From Glebionis coronaria (lineage: Eukaryota > Streptophyta > Magnoliopsida > Asterales > Asteraceae): a stretch of DNA of 64,000 nt. Positions within the stretch are counted from its first letter, which is position 1; the number at the start of each line of letters is the position of its first letter. The stretch lies in contig CM046876.1 in assembly GCA_025667525.1 (NCBI GenBank), positions 20,013,320-20,077,319 on the forward strand, in the 5' to 3' direction. Below are positions 51,023-62,769 of this stretch, one piece after another. The notes under the pieces are model-generated. The model was not told the DNA's origin and searched no databases. It was given only the letters and a program-made list of their open reading frames with translations. Made by a program: the position numbers and the translations under genes.

Positions 51023-51422
51023 TGAAGGATCGTATTTTTCTAAGGATTTAGCAAGTTATGGATTAACCTATTAAGATGGATGGAGAATGGAGAAACTTAG
51101 AGAGAGAAAGAAGAGAGAGAAAGGAGAGGAAGATAAGAAAGATGGAATTTGTGAAATGGAAGTGTTCAACAATCCCTCCTAACATGCTAGGAGGGGGGTT
51201 TATATAGCCCACCCTACATGTGGGCTATATGGGCTATATTGGATCACGAGCCCAATATCATTGGAGTGACCGATCCTTTCTAAATACTTAAAAACGTATT
51301 TCCAACAATCTCCCCCAAAGGGAGGTCACTCCAAGTTACAATGTCCTAAATAGTCTATAGCTCGTGATCTATGCTAATAATGATGTGACCGAGACTTTCC
51401 TTGGAAAAACGTATTTCCAACA
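51023..51422 (-). repeat. 5' LTR of element E (400 bp)
   Basis: A near-identical partner of 43331-43730, carrying the same TATA box, the CCCCTCCTA/TAGGAGGGG-type hairpin (about 51172-51195) and the embedded second polypurine tract. It is next to the PBS on the left and ATGTA on the right. Confidence 0.92.
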
Positions 51423-51508
51423 ATGTACATAGGATAAGCATGGGACTCCCCCACGAGGCACCTCGTTTTTTATTACCGAGTCATGAGCTCGACTCGATCC
51501 CCTCAATA

Positions 51509-52089
51509 CTAGTTATCATTGAGGAAGGTGATTTGGTCGAGGTAGTTCAAGGATGGAACTTCCCCGCCAAAGTAGTGCTTTAACCTATGTCCATTCACCT
51601 TGAAATTGGGGCCATCATTTTGAGCTAGCTCGATGGTCCCATATGGAAAAACATGAGTCACGGTGAATGGACCGGACCAACGGGATTTCAACTTACCGGA
51701 AAAGATTTTCAAACGAGAGTTAAAAAGCAACACTTGATCTCCAATGTTAAAAACCCGGTTTTTAATTTTTGAATCATGAAACTTTTTAGTTTTTCTTTAC
51801 AAATCAATGAATTTTCATAAGCAATGTCCCTTAATTCATCCAATTCATTTAATTGCATTTTCTGGTGTTTTCCCGCGGTCTCCAAATCATCATTACAATG
51901 CTTAAGGGCCCAATAAGCTTTGTGTTTGAGTTCAATTGGCAAGTGACAATTCTTCCCATACACAAGCTTATAGGGAGTGCACCCGATGGGCGTGTTATGA
52001 GCGGTCCTAAAGGCCCATAAAGCATCGTCCAACTTATCCGACCAAGATTGTCGGTTTTCCCTAATAGATCTCTCCAAGAACCTCTTCAA
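51509..52089 (-). pseudogene. Element D integrase C-terminal part, two frames
   Basis: 52089-51709 encodes the integrase tail ([47 protein letters not shown]). A frameshift near 51730 is followed by 51733-51509 with the C-terminal beta domain (LKSRWSGPFTVTHVFPYGTIEL, VNGHRLKHYFGG). Together they form the usual Athila pol end. The 80 bp between this segment's right end and the catalytic core also carry a stop or shift. Confidence 0.85.
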
Positions 52090-52182
52090 AGCTCGGTTTG
52101 AAACCTCGACTTGCCCACTCGTTTGTGGGTGATAAGCCGTATAAAGCCAATGTGTAACCTCATATTTCCTTAGGAATTCGAA

Positions 52183-52917
52183 TTAGTCGTTACAAAAATG
52201 GGTTCCACGATCGCTTATGATCGCACGAGGGGTTCCAAACCAAGAAAACAAACTTTTCAAGAACTTGACTACCACACGAGCATCATTGGTGGGCAAAGCC
52301 TTAGCTTCCACCCACTTAGATAGGTAGTCAACGGCGACAAGGATGTACTTATTACCACGAGATGATGGGAACGACCCCATAAAGTCAATGCCCCAAACGT
52401 CAAAGATCTCACACATTTGGATGATATTTTGTGGCATTTCATCTTTTTGTGAGACTTTTCCTTGTCGTTGGCATGAGTTGCACGACTTCACAAGCTCATG
52501 TGCATCTCGGTAAATAGTAGGCCAAAAGAAACCGGCATCAAAAACCTTCTTGGCCGTGAGATTGGCACCGTGGTGACCATCCGTGGGTCCCTCGTGACAA
52601 GCTCTAAGGATGTTAGAAGCTTCGGTACCAAAGACACAACGTCGAATAATTTGATCCGCACAAGTTCGAAACAAGTAAGGGTCGTTCCAAAAATAGAACT
52701 TGACGTCACGAAAGAATTTCCGTTTTTCTTGAGTCGTCATACCCTTGATGATGAAGTTGCCCGCATGGTAATTTGCGATGTCCGCAAACCATGGTGTGGA
52801 AGAATCAAGCTTAGAATTCACTACACCAAGTGTCTCGAGCGGAAATGTTTCAATGATTTCCTTGGGCTCGTAAACACTTTGGTGAGGATCTTCCAAACGA
52901 GAAAGATGATCGGCCAC
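52183..52917 (-). pseudogene. Element D integrase zinc-binding and catalytic core
   Basis: A 244-codon frame. The start MADHLSRLE is the conserved end of RNase [15 protein letters not shown] and CNSCQRQG form the HHCC zinc-binding domain (residues ~110-155). The catalytic core follows with [12 protein letters not shown] and [12 protein letters not shown]. The frame differs from RT (52997-53881), showing an indel near 52960. Confidence 0.88.
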
Positions 52918-52996
52918 TAGATTCGCGGCTCCTTTTTTGTCAACGATTTTGTGATCAAATTCTTGAAGGAGGAGAATCCAACGAAGTAATCTCGGC

Positions 52997-54462
52997 TTAG
53001 CATCTTTTTTTAGCCATAAGATACTTGATAGCCGAATGATCCGTATACACTATGCATTTCGTCAAGACGAGATAATGTCGGGATTTCTCAAATGCATACA
53101 CCACGGAAAGGAATTCCTTCTCCGTTTTAGCGTATTTTAGTTGAGCCTCGGTCATCGTCTTACTAGCATAGTGAATAGGCAAGAAGTGTTTTTCATGACG
53201 TTGCCCCAATACGGCCCCAATAGCGTAGTCACTAGCATCACACATGAGCTCAAAGGGGAGGTTCCAATTGGGAGCAACAAGAATTGGAGCTTCGGTAAGT
53301 TTCCTCTTAAGGATTTCAAAGGCTCGTACACAATCTTCGTCAAAGACAAAACATGCATCTTTTTCAAGGAGATGTGTAATAGGTCGAGAAATCTTTGAAA
53401 AATCCTTGATGAATCGATGATAAAAGCCCGCGTGGCCTAGGAAACTCCTAACCCCCTTAACGGTTTTGGGATGAGGTATTTTGGCGATGACGTCTACCTT
53501 AGCTCGATCTACCTCAATCCCCGCTTTCGAAACCTTGTGCCCTAAGACGATTCCACTCTTAACCATAAAATGACATTTTTCCCAATTAAGCACAAGGTTG
53601 GTTTCCTCACAACGCTTCAACATTCTCTCAAGATTCGACAAACACGAAGTGAACGAACTACCAAACACGGAAAAGTCATCCATGAAGACTTCCATCGTCT
53701 TCTCGATCATATCATGAAAAATAGCCATCATGCACCTTTGAAAGGTTCCTGGTGCATTGCAAAGTCCGAATGGCATTCTACGATAGGCAAACGTTCCATA
53801 TGGACACGTAAACGTAGTTTTTTCTTGATCACGAGGATCGATGGGATTTGGAAGTAACCGTAAAAACCATCTAAAAAGCAATAGAAATCGTTTCCCGCAA
53901 GACGCTCCAACATTTGGTCCATGAAGGGCAAGGGAAAATGGTCTTTTCGAGTGGCGTCATTCAACTTACGATAGTCAATGCACACTCTCCATCTGGTCAC
54001 GAGTCTAGTTGGAATTAACTCGTTGGCATCGTTTGGCACAACGGTCATTCCTCCCTTTTTAGGGACACAATGAATAGGACTCACCCAAGGGCTATCGGAA
54101 ATAGGGTAAATCATTCCCACGTCAAGGAGTTTAAGGACTTCCTTTTTGATGACGTCATGAATTTTGGGGTCCACCCTCCTTTGACATTGGATTGCGGGCT
54201 TGTAATCCTCCTCCATTAAGATTTTGTGGGTACAAAATTTGGGATCGATCCCCTTAATGTCGGATAACTTCCACGTAATTGCCCCTTTGTGATCCTTTAG
54301 AACATCGACAAGTGCGGTTTTTTCATCATCCGAAAGTTCTTTCGCAATAATAACCGGCAACTTGTCGTCCTCCTCCAAAAATACATATTCAAGGTGAGGA
54401 GGTAAATCTTTCAACTCGAGGATAGGTGGTTCCTCAATTGAAGATTTGGGCTCGATACTCAT
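52997..54462 (-). pseudogene. Element D reverse transcriptase and RNase H, frameshifted
   Basis: The first frame (54462-53728) holds the RT N-terminal fingers (KEVLKLLDVGMIYPISDSPWVSPIHCVPKKGG, WRVCIDYRKLNDAT, DFYCFLDGFYGYFQI). The frame breaks near 53850 and continues in 53881-52997 with TTFTCPYGTFAYRRMPFGLCNAP, the catalytic FMDDFSVFG, the thumb, and RNase H ([39 protein letters not shown]). Catalytic residues appear conserved on both sides of the break. Confidence 0.9.
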
Positions 54463-54721
54463 AACCTCCTCGGGTGGAGGAAACAGGAAATCGTTAAGAA
54501 AATCCTCGATAATTTAGAAGTCCTCATCGTTGTCGAGGTCTTCGTCACAAGTACGTGGAACATCGAATTCTTCCAACGTAAAACCACCACCTTCAAATCG
54601 AGTGAAGGTTGGTGTCGAGTTATAAAGAATGGGATCTAACATAGTGGGATTGCCACTATGTTCATCATCACCAAAACCTAGAACCTCTTGTGAAAATTCC
54701 TCGCAAACAACGTCGATCGTA

Positions 54722-55618
54722 TCAACGAGGTTTATGGTTGCAACGGAATAAACATGAGAAATGAGAATTTTGAGTTGCGTTTATAACAAGTTCCTCGTCG
54801 TTGAAACGTAAGGTGATCTTTCTAGCATGCACATCAATTAAAGCCATAGACGTATCTAAAAACGAACGACCTAAAATGAGAGGAACTTGAGGATCCGTGG
54901 GAATATCGACAACAATAAAGTCTACCGGATAATAGAGCTTTCCCACTTTCACAAAAACGTCTTCCGCTAATCCACATGCGGGAATCGTGGAATGGTCGGC
55001 CAACTCGATAGACATTAGTGAAGGAGTAAGATTAGGAAGATTGAGAGACTTGAAGATTGCAAGTGGCATCAAGTTAATACTAGCACCAAGATCGGCCAAG
55101 GCATGGCATTCTTCCATATCTTGGATTGCACAAGGAATCAAGAATTTACCGGGATCACCGACTTTTTGAGGTATGCGGTTAAGAGAAACCGATGAACAAC
55201 TAGACAATTGTAGAAATTTCTCCTTGTTGTTCAACATACTTTTAAAGTTAGCGGCAAATCGAGGCATCATGACCAAAGCATCGGCAAAACTCACATTAAA
55301 ATGAACGTCACGAAACATCTTCATAAAAAGATCAAATTGGTAATTATCGCGCTCTTGATGTTTCTCCTTTCTAAGTCTCGATGGATAGGGCAAAGGTGGT
55401 GTAGGTTGAGGCATAGGCATAGCCTTTTGAATCTCGGGTTCCAAATGTGGTAATGGGTCAACCATAGGTGTGGCATGAGCAGTACTTCGTAGGATTGGGA
55501 CATGCTCCTTTTCGATCACCACCTCGGGTTCTTCCTCAATTGCATCCTTCGTAGGAGCAATTGATTGAGGAGTCGGTTCCTTAAGTGTCTTACCACCACG
55601 TGTGGTAATCACTTTCAT
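54722..55618 (-). pseudogene. Element D protease region
   Basis: A 298-codon frame, Pro-rich at first, then FAANFKSMLNNKEKFLQL and the aspartic protease core ALADLGASINLMPL with ILGRSFLDTSMALID. Athila proteases typically show D-L-G-A in place of the more common D-S/T-G-A, so this is not itself damage. It is in the same frame as gag, separated by a stop; the link to RT crosses a stop/shift region (54463-54721). Confidence 0.85.
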
Positions 55619-55756
55619 CTCTCCTTAGGGTTCGATACGGTGTTACTAGGAAGACTACTCGAAGACGGTTTGCACATAATAGCCTCAAACATAGATGAAA
55701 TCTTATCCTCAAACATGGATTGCCTCTTCTCGGCCTTAATCATCTCTTGTTTTATT

Positions 55757-57214
55757 TCATGTTTCCCTTGTTCCATTTTTTGTTGGTTTTGTTGTAACCT
55801 TCCCTTCCATTTTGTTTGTATGGATTTTAAGCTCATTTTCTAACTCGTTTTTCAACTCCTTCTTCAAGTCGTTCTTAAACTCGGATCTTAGGCTAATGAT
55901 TTCTCTTTGAATGTTGTCAAACCTAGCATCGTTTCCATTAGCGTATTCAACAAATTCATTTGGAAGATCTTTCAAAGTTTGCAAACCCTTGTTGTTGTTT
56001 TGAAAATCATTGTTTTGATTTTTATTTGAAACTTGATTATTAGCCCCTTGATTCCCATAGTTTCTTTTGTAATTGTTTTTAAAACCAACTTGATTGTTTC
56101 TATAGTTCTTGTTAGTATTTTGATTGGGAGCAAAACCCGGTGGAGTCAATTGATTGGAGCGGGTAACTTGACAGTTTTGGTTGTAAGTTCCCGTGGCCGC
56201 GTAGGCACTCGAAGTGTTACCACCGTTGGTAATGCACTCGGAGAAAACATGACCTCCATCATAATACATACATGAAACCTCAACCGCTTTAGCCGTAGCG
56301 GGAGCACTTTGTTCTCCAACTTTGAATTCAATTAAAAGTCCTTTAAGCTTATCAAAGATTTTGTTTTCCAAGTTCGCCTCAATTTGGCAAGCATCGATGG
56401 TATTAGACAAAGAATGTGAAGCCGAAGATGAAGCCTTACGAACACTCGATGTGTTACGAGGACTATACACCTTAGATCTATTCTTAATTATCAACAACGC
56501 TTCCTCAACCGTTTTACACAAAAAATTACCACCCGCGGCGGCATTTAGATAATCCTTTTCATGATCATTCAAACCATTGTAAAACATGTCAATTTTATGC
56601 AAGTCGGAAAAACCGTGACAAGGACACTCATGTAACATTTCCTTAAACCTATTCCAAGCCGTTGAAAAACTCTCATTAAATTCTTGTGAAAATTTTGAAA
56701 TCTCGTTTTTTAAATGTGTAGTCTTAGAGGACGGAAAAAATTGGTTCACAAACTTAGAAACGAGATCCTTCCACGTCAATATAGAATTGGGTGGCTCTTT
56801 ATCTAACCAAATTTTAGCGGGCCCCGCTAAGGAATACGGAAAAATCATCATCTTAATCGAGTCATTAGCAACATCCTTAAATTTGCAAGTGGCGGTAAGA
56901 CGATTGAATTGGTGGATATGGTTGTGCGGGTTGTCCTTTTCATCACCACGGAATTTGTTGTTTTGGATCATCGACAACAAACCCGTTTTTACTTCAAAAT
57001 TCTCCGCAAGGATAACGGGAATCACAATAGCCTCTCCATAACCCTCGGTGGGTGCTTGAAGTAACTCCATCATAGTTCGATTCGCCATGGTTGGTTCTTC
57101 TCTTACGATAGGTTCGTCAATAGGAGATTCCTCACTAGAAAGATTAGGAGTAGGTGTTGACTCCTTTCGGTTTCTACGTTTACGTGCACGTCTTTCTTGG
57201 TTGCGAGTTTGCAT
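55757..57214 (-). pseudogene. Element D Athila-type gag with damaged zinc knuckle
   Basis: The likely start is the ATG at 57214 (MQTRNQERRARKRR), matching the MRTRARKKK start of element F; an upstream in-frame ATG at 57244 is less likely. The retrotransposon gag domain spans about residues 75-230 (FEVKTGLLSMIQNNKFRG, WKDLVSKFVNQFFPSSKT, AWNRFKEMLHECPCHGFSD, MFYNGLNDHEKDYLNAAAGG). The usual CX2CX3HX4C knuckle reads CMYYDGGHVFSEC, so its second Cys is Tyr. An Asn-rich tail and a coiled coil (LRSEFKNDLKKELKNELENELK) close the ORF. Confidence 0.9.
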
Positions 57215-57932
57215 AAACGTCATGTACAACGTGGGGATGAGCAAAGAAGATTCTTTTTGGTGTTTTGTATTTTTCCAATTTTTTTGTCGTTTTTGATTGT
57301 TTTTACTTTTTTTTGATTGTATTAAGTAGATAAAAATCTACAAATCTCCTCCTTAATAAAATCTCTTGATTAAAGAAGCCTCAAGGAATGAAAACGATCA
57401 CGTGAAGTGAACGCCTTCGATGACTTTAGAACGTTGGTGGAACACCAAAACGTTCAAGAGGGTTTAATCAAATGAAACCAAGAAAATATATGTGATACTT
57501 AGATAATACTTTGGTTGGCAAACCCTCGATTAGCCCTTTTTATCTAAACACTCACAAGCAAGCGGGGAAACGAGGCGGCGCGAAGCACTTAAGAGCCTTT
57601 TTCCTTAGGGTATAGTTTATAATACCCGCCTTATACCCACCTTATAGTTTGTGTTTTTCAAAATTAAGCTTCTCGAAAGTATTTATCTATTTTGCCTTTT
57701 GATTTCTTGTTTGAGATTCGAATACAATGATTGAGTAATGACCTCCCAATAAAGGTTGTGTTTTCACACTTTTGGAGTACTTGTGAATTTATTGTTCTAC
57801 GTATACAATATAGTAATAATATTCACAAAAAAACGAAAATCGATAATACGTATTAGTAGAGTGCTACTAATACAAACATTATTTATGGTTAGTATATAAA
57901 AACAACAATTTCCAAATCAAAACACAACAGCC

Positions 57933-57949
57933 TCCCCGGCAGCGGCGCC
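57933..57949 (-). other. Primer binding site of element D
   Basis: The minus strand reads GGCGCCGCTGCCGGGGA five bases inside the 5' LTR, the PBS form typical of Athila-lineage Ty3 elements. Confidence 0.9.
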
Positions 57950-57954
57950 TAAAT

Positions 57955-60880
57955 TGATAGTTGAGTTTTTACACTTTGTTTAAGAAAACAAAGGTAATTA
58001 TGATAAGTACACAAGTGATTTAGGAAAACCACAAGTTAATGACCCAAAGTGAGGATCGTTCTCAAGGAGGCAAGTGCGTTGTTTTAAGAATTGATTAATG
58101 GTTTGTGATTATATTTATGAGAAAAGAAAAGAAGAAAAGAGATTAGAAGAGAATGACGGTTATGATTATGAATTACACTAAGACGATTAGTCGTACACGT
58201 AAAACCGTAAAAAGTGACAAATTTAAAAATTTACCCTAAAAATTCCTAGAAAATTGCAATAAATCCTAAATAATGTAATTAGAGTTTACAAAAAATCAAC
58301 AATCACTCAAACATTTTATTTAATTAAACAATAATTTTTTAATGCTAATTAAAGCCCAAAAAATCAATTTAATTAACAAAAAGCCCAAAATGAGATTTTT
58401 TCAATTGTAAACCTTTAAAATGACTTAACTAAATTTATAACTATTTTTGAAAATTTTTAAAATTATTAAAAACTATTTAAAATCAATTAAAAACTATTAA
58501 AACTTAAAATAATTCTAAAAATTAATCTAATGACAATAAAAATATTCTAAAAATTGTAAAATTCCTAACTTAATGTGTTTGAACTAAGAAAAATGAAAAA
58601 ATTTGAAAAATCTAAATTTTAATTTTTAATAATAAAATATTAATAAAAATCCAAAATTTATAAAAAGTTTCAAACTAACTTATTTTAACCTAAGTAACAC
58701 AGAAATGAAGTTGAAATTACAAAAATACCCCTATTGGGCCTAGAAATGGGCTAAAAGTCCAAACAGACCCCTTAATGGGCTCAAATAGGCCCAATAAGAA
58801 AAATGTTGTCCAAATAAGCCCAAAAGCTCCTATCTGGCTCAAAACTTGATTTTAAGAACAAAACTCTGAAGGCCCAAAAGCTGAAAATGTGTTTAAGCTA
58901 GCTTATTTCAAAGCAGCTTATTCTTAATGGGCTTTTTGGCCCATTAAGCTATAAGATGATGCCATAAGCTCAAATTAGACACACAAGCTTCTTTTGAGTT
59001 GCTTAAGAGATCTGTAAAAAGAAAATTGTAAAAAGCACAAGGAATAATCCTAAATAAGCTAAAAGCTATCTTCACAAAACGACAAAATAGCCGTTTTCGA
59101 GTTCTAGGCCACCCCAAGAGCTAATTCAACTTTCAAAAGCTTTTAAATGACTTAAATAAGCTTAATCAACAAAAAGTTTTTCAATAAGCACAATCAATAA
59201 GCTGGAATAAGCAGATAAGCACTTAATTAAAGTCAACTTTATGAGTATTCTAGCAAAAAGTCAAAGCCAAGGTCTGAAAAGCTCTAGATCAAATAAATGG
59301 GTCAAATGAGGAAGATCTATCACAAAAAATAAGTTGTTGCAAGTCTGGATAAGCCAATTAGTCTAGTTAATTCAATTAAGCACCAGATCATACACAAACA
59401 TGAACAATAAGCAGTTTTGGTTCAATAAGCACTTTTAGCAAAAATCAGCCAGCCAAACTTCAGCAAATGCATACACAAGCTATATTAAATTCAAATGAAC
59501 AAATCTAAACATGTTTCATGCACTGATTCAAAGGCTAGATCAAGATTCAAGCATATAAAAGTTACTGATGAACAAAGAACATGCAGTCATGAACACTTGC
59601 TGATATACTTGACCACACAGCCAAATTCAAACACTCAAATCTCTTAGATAGGTTATGTTGGATATGATTTATCACTTTTTATCCTAAGTCTAAGCCTAGA
59701 ACTAGGTGTGCACCAAATCACAAGCCAAAATATCACTTAATCAAGATTTTATGAGCATATGTTTGATTTAGGTGTTCAAAAGCATACAACTTGCAGATAT
59801 TCACTCTATTTCACTTCTTAAACAAGAACAAGCAACATACAATAGCAAACACTTAACCAATAACTCTATAACTTCAATATGCAGTTGACCCAAACACCCC
59901 TTAATAATTTCAAAACAAGATTTTCAAATCAAAAGTGGGAATTAGGTTAGCACATGCATACATAAGCATCAAAACATCAAACATAAACAGATTCAACAAG
60001 ATTTGGAGCCCAAGAACAACACATACACAAGCAGAACTCAAATATCACAAATACCCAATTTTTCAACAGATTTTGAGATTAAGGGTTAAAACCTCATGTA
60101 TGTACATCCACACCCACGTATGTTTGAGCTTATGTGCTAGCAAGAACAAGCACAAGCTTCCAATATCAAGCTGCTAAGATGGAACAAAGTTAGAAGCAAA
60201 AAATATCAAAATCAGAAAGTGACAAATCCTTGATTAATGCAACTCTTGTACCCCACACTTGGTTATCCCCAAGTTATAAGCCTCACAACACCTTGATATC
60301 ATAATATTAGGGTGCTATGATCCACTTATAGCCCAAAAATTCCAAGGTGTACCAAGAACTTAGCAAAATATCAAGATTTTAGAACTTTGAACAATTTCTT
60401 GCACAAAGCCTATGAAAACGTTTTGAGATTCAGGTTTAGTAGACATGTAACATTAACAAACATATAATAAGATTGACACTTGGTTTCTCTTCAAAGATTC
60501 AAACACTTTTCATTCAAAAATGACAAAGGATTTATAGAACTTGAACAAGGGAAAAATCAAGAGCAGGGCTCAAAGTGAAACCCTAATGCCTTTATATAGG
60601 CTACAAACTAACTACTGAATGCATAAAAACGAAACCCTAAGCTTGAGGAAGTCCCCAAAATACCCTTTGAAAGTTTGAATATCTTGGAATCATATGATGA
60701 AATTTTGGCTGTTTGTTGATGTATGAGTTGTTGGAATTGCATCAAAGGCTCAAAATAAGCTTAAGTTTCAAGCTTCAATCTTGGACGTTGGATGTGGCAT
60801 AGTTTTTGGCAGTATCTTCAAAACATGTGCATGGGGGTTTATCATGTGACTTGTGTGTTGTTGAGGTGGCAAGTAATAAG
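57955..60880 (-). repeat. 5' LTR of element D, truncated by element F and carrying a 211-bp deletion
   Basis: It aligns with 37352-40505 of the 3' LTR at high identity. It lacks the stretch equivalent to 38769-38979, whose ends in the intact copy are direct repeats of GCCAAT. At 60880 it is interrupted by element F; the remaining ~1.1 kb is expected right of the window. Confidence 0.9.
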
Positions 60881-61304
60881 TGTGAAAACACTTATCCTTT
60901 TACCACTTATTTCCAATAATAACAAGACTAAAACGTGTATTTGATGTCGTAAAAGTCGGAATTATGTGTGGTTTGTGTTTTTATTGTGTTTTAGGACCAA
61001 AAGATGAAAAAGGAAGAAAACACGGGCTTTCACGGGCTTTTATCGAAGAAAACGAGAAAAGACGAAGTCAAAAGATCATGAGTGCTAAAAGAACGGATGT
61101 CCAAGACCTATTCTAAAGATTTATTGAAGAAAAAGTCTAAAGACGGAAGTTTAATGAAGTCGAAGAACTCAAGTCTAAATTATAGAAGAAAATTATTAAG
61201 ACGAGTTCAAATCCCAAGACGACGTCGAGAAGGACAAAGATTTAAATCGAGTCGAGAAGAAAAGAAAGAAGGAAGCACACCACACATGCACTCCCCATTT
61301 TCCC

Positions 61305-61335
61305 TATAAATACCCTCCTAATCACATTAGGAGGG
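61305..61335 (+). promoter_or_regulatory. Element F core promoter: TATA box and adjoining hairpin
   Basis: TATAAATA (61305-61312) is followed at once by a perfect 10-bp stem CCCTCCTAAT/ATTAGGAGGG with a CAC loop (61313-61335). Element E has the same arrangement (TATATAA then a CCTCCTA/TAGGAGG stem). The hairpin would fall at or just upstream of the transcription start. Confidence 0.7.
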
Positions 61336-61883
61336 GGGTTAGCTAGTTTTAGTTTTGTCATTTTTCCTTTCTAGTTTTTAGAGAGAAAGTTCCCAACTTT
61401 CTCTCACTAAGCTTTCATCTTTTCTTTTAAGATTAAGTTCTTTTTAATCTTTGTATTTGGATTTCGTTAATCTCAAGTTCAAGTTAAAGCTTTTAATTTT
61501 CAATCTCTTTCTTCCTTTCTTTATTTTACTTTGTTCTTAATCCGAAAGTTCATATTTGATCCGAATGGTTCTCAATTCGTGTTGATTTTGATGTTTCGTG
61601 ATTAATAGGTTGATCTTTCTATTCCTACATAAGCTCTCATGCGGTTTAAGTTGTAAGCTCTTTGTGCTTATTGGCTTATTCCATTTCTTTAGCTTATCGG
61701 TTTTTGGATTACTTAAACGTTTTAGTCTTTTTAAGGTTTCTTTTATAAAGTTTATAATTTTATGTTTTGAAAGTTGTCCAACTTAAGCTTATTGAGTTGT
61801 TTAAGATTCAGTTAAGTTTGCTTATTGGAACTGCTTATTGAAATCTTGGCTTATTCTTCATTTTCGGATTAAGTTCTGTGTGC

Positions 61884-62310
61884 ATCGCAATATTTGGGTA
61901 TCCCACATTCCGACGGCTGCTGGTTTCTATCGCAATAACCCATTGAGGGTTCTACTTTGCGATAGCTTGGTTTATCCCCCTTATTCCGATCTAGGATTGC
62001 GATCGCTCATTGCGATTGCACATTCCGACAGAACTTAAGGTTACCTTGAATCGAAACTCTGCCTAATTTTAGTTTACAACATTCCGATCCTTGTATTCTG
62101 ATCTAAGCATTCCGATTGAATCATATTGTGACAGAAGTGTTTATATTATTGCGATAGGACAACTTTGCGACAGAATGGACTTTGATATTCCGATGGCTTT
62201 TCACTTAAGTTATTCCGATGACTTGTTTTAATCACATTCCGATGGTTTTGAGTTTTGGTGCATTCCGATAGAATTCAGTCTTACATTCCGATAGATCGTG
62301 TTTTCAAGTT
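61884..62310 (+). repeat. Cluster of ATT(G/C)CGAT motifs in the leader/LTR of element F
   Basis: About 19 copies of ATTCCGAT, ATTGCGAT or one-base variants (some on the opposite strand near the start) are spaced 10-40 bp apart. The portion at about 61910-62075 aligns with the minus strand of 50490-50615 in element E, sharing CGCAATAACC, TACTTTGCGAT, CCCCTTATTCCGA and TCGAAACTCTGC in the same order. Confidence 0.85.
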
Positions 62311-62769
62311 TTAAAGTTTTACAAAGTTTTATGTTATAAGTGTTTTTCTAAATAACTTTTAGTTTAATCTTTTAAAAGTTTCTACTTTACTCAACGACAA
62401 TTATTTGCTTTTAGTTTAAAATTATATAATCATACCAAACCATTTAATTTTCCACCAAGAACAACTGAGTCGCACTTTCTACCAATAATCAATTCGAAAA
62501 GATCGGAACAACGAAATTATTTTATACTTGGTAAAAACCAGTTATTAAATGGCACCGCTGCCGGCTCTTTTCGTTAAGATTAACGGTTTTAAGTGAGAGA
62601 CGCGTTGGATTTTGGGATCCGTTCATTTTTGAACGTTATTTTCCTTGCTTTAAAAACTTTCAAAAATCCAAAAAAAATATAAAATTTTCAAAATACAAAA
62701 AAATAGAAAAACATAAAAAAAAACCAAAAATATTTCTTGTCAATTTTGCTTTTCCTTTTGTAGGTGTGC

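Larger units (their letters stand above)
43331..51422 (-). mobile_element. Non-autonomous Copia-like element E (gag only), 8.1 kb
   Basis: Two 400-bp LTRs (43331-43730, 51023-51422) and perfect ATGTA target duplications (43326-43330, 51423-51427) define the element. The PBS (minus strand TTGGTATCAAGAG, about 51008-51020) is initiator-Met type and the polypurine tract (CCTTTAGGGGAGAT) is at 43731-43744. The coding part is a multi-frame gag (47268-49186); no protease, integrase or RT was found in the remaining ~3.5 kb. LTRs differ at roughly eight of 400 sites by eye. It is inserted in the 3' internal region of element D and must rely on another element for enzymes. Confidence 0.88.
60881..62540 (+). 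repeat. 5' LTR of element F (about 1.66 kb)
   Basis: The left edge TGTGAAAACA is at the break with the LTR of element D. The right edge is set at ..AAAAACCA, 10 bases before the PBS, and is uncertain by a few bases because the second LTR is not visible. The transcribed part (after the TATA box at 61305) includes the ATT(G/C)CGAT cluster. Confidence 0.75.

Noticed and set aside
54987..55169. Short plus-strand frames inside element D pol
   Set aside because: Shadows of the minus-strand coding frames.
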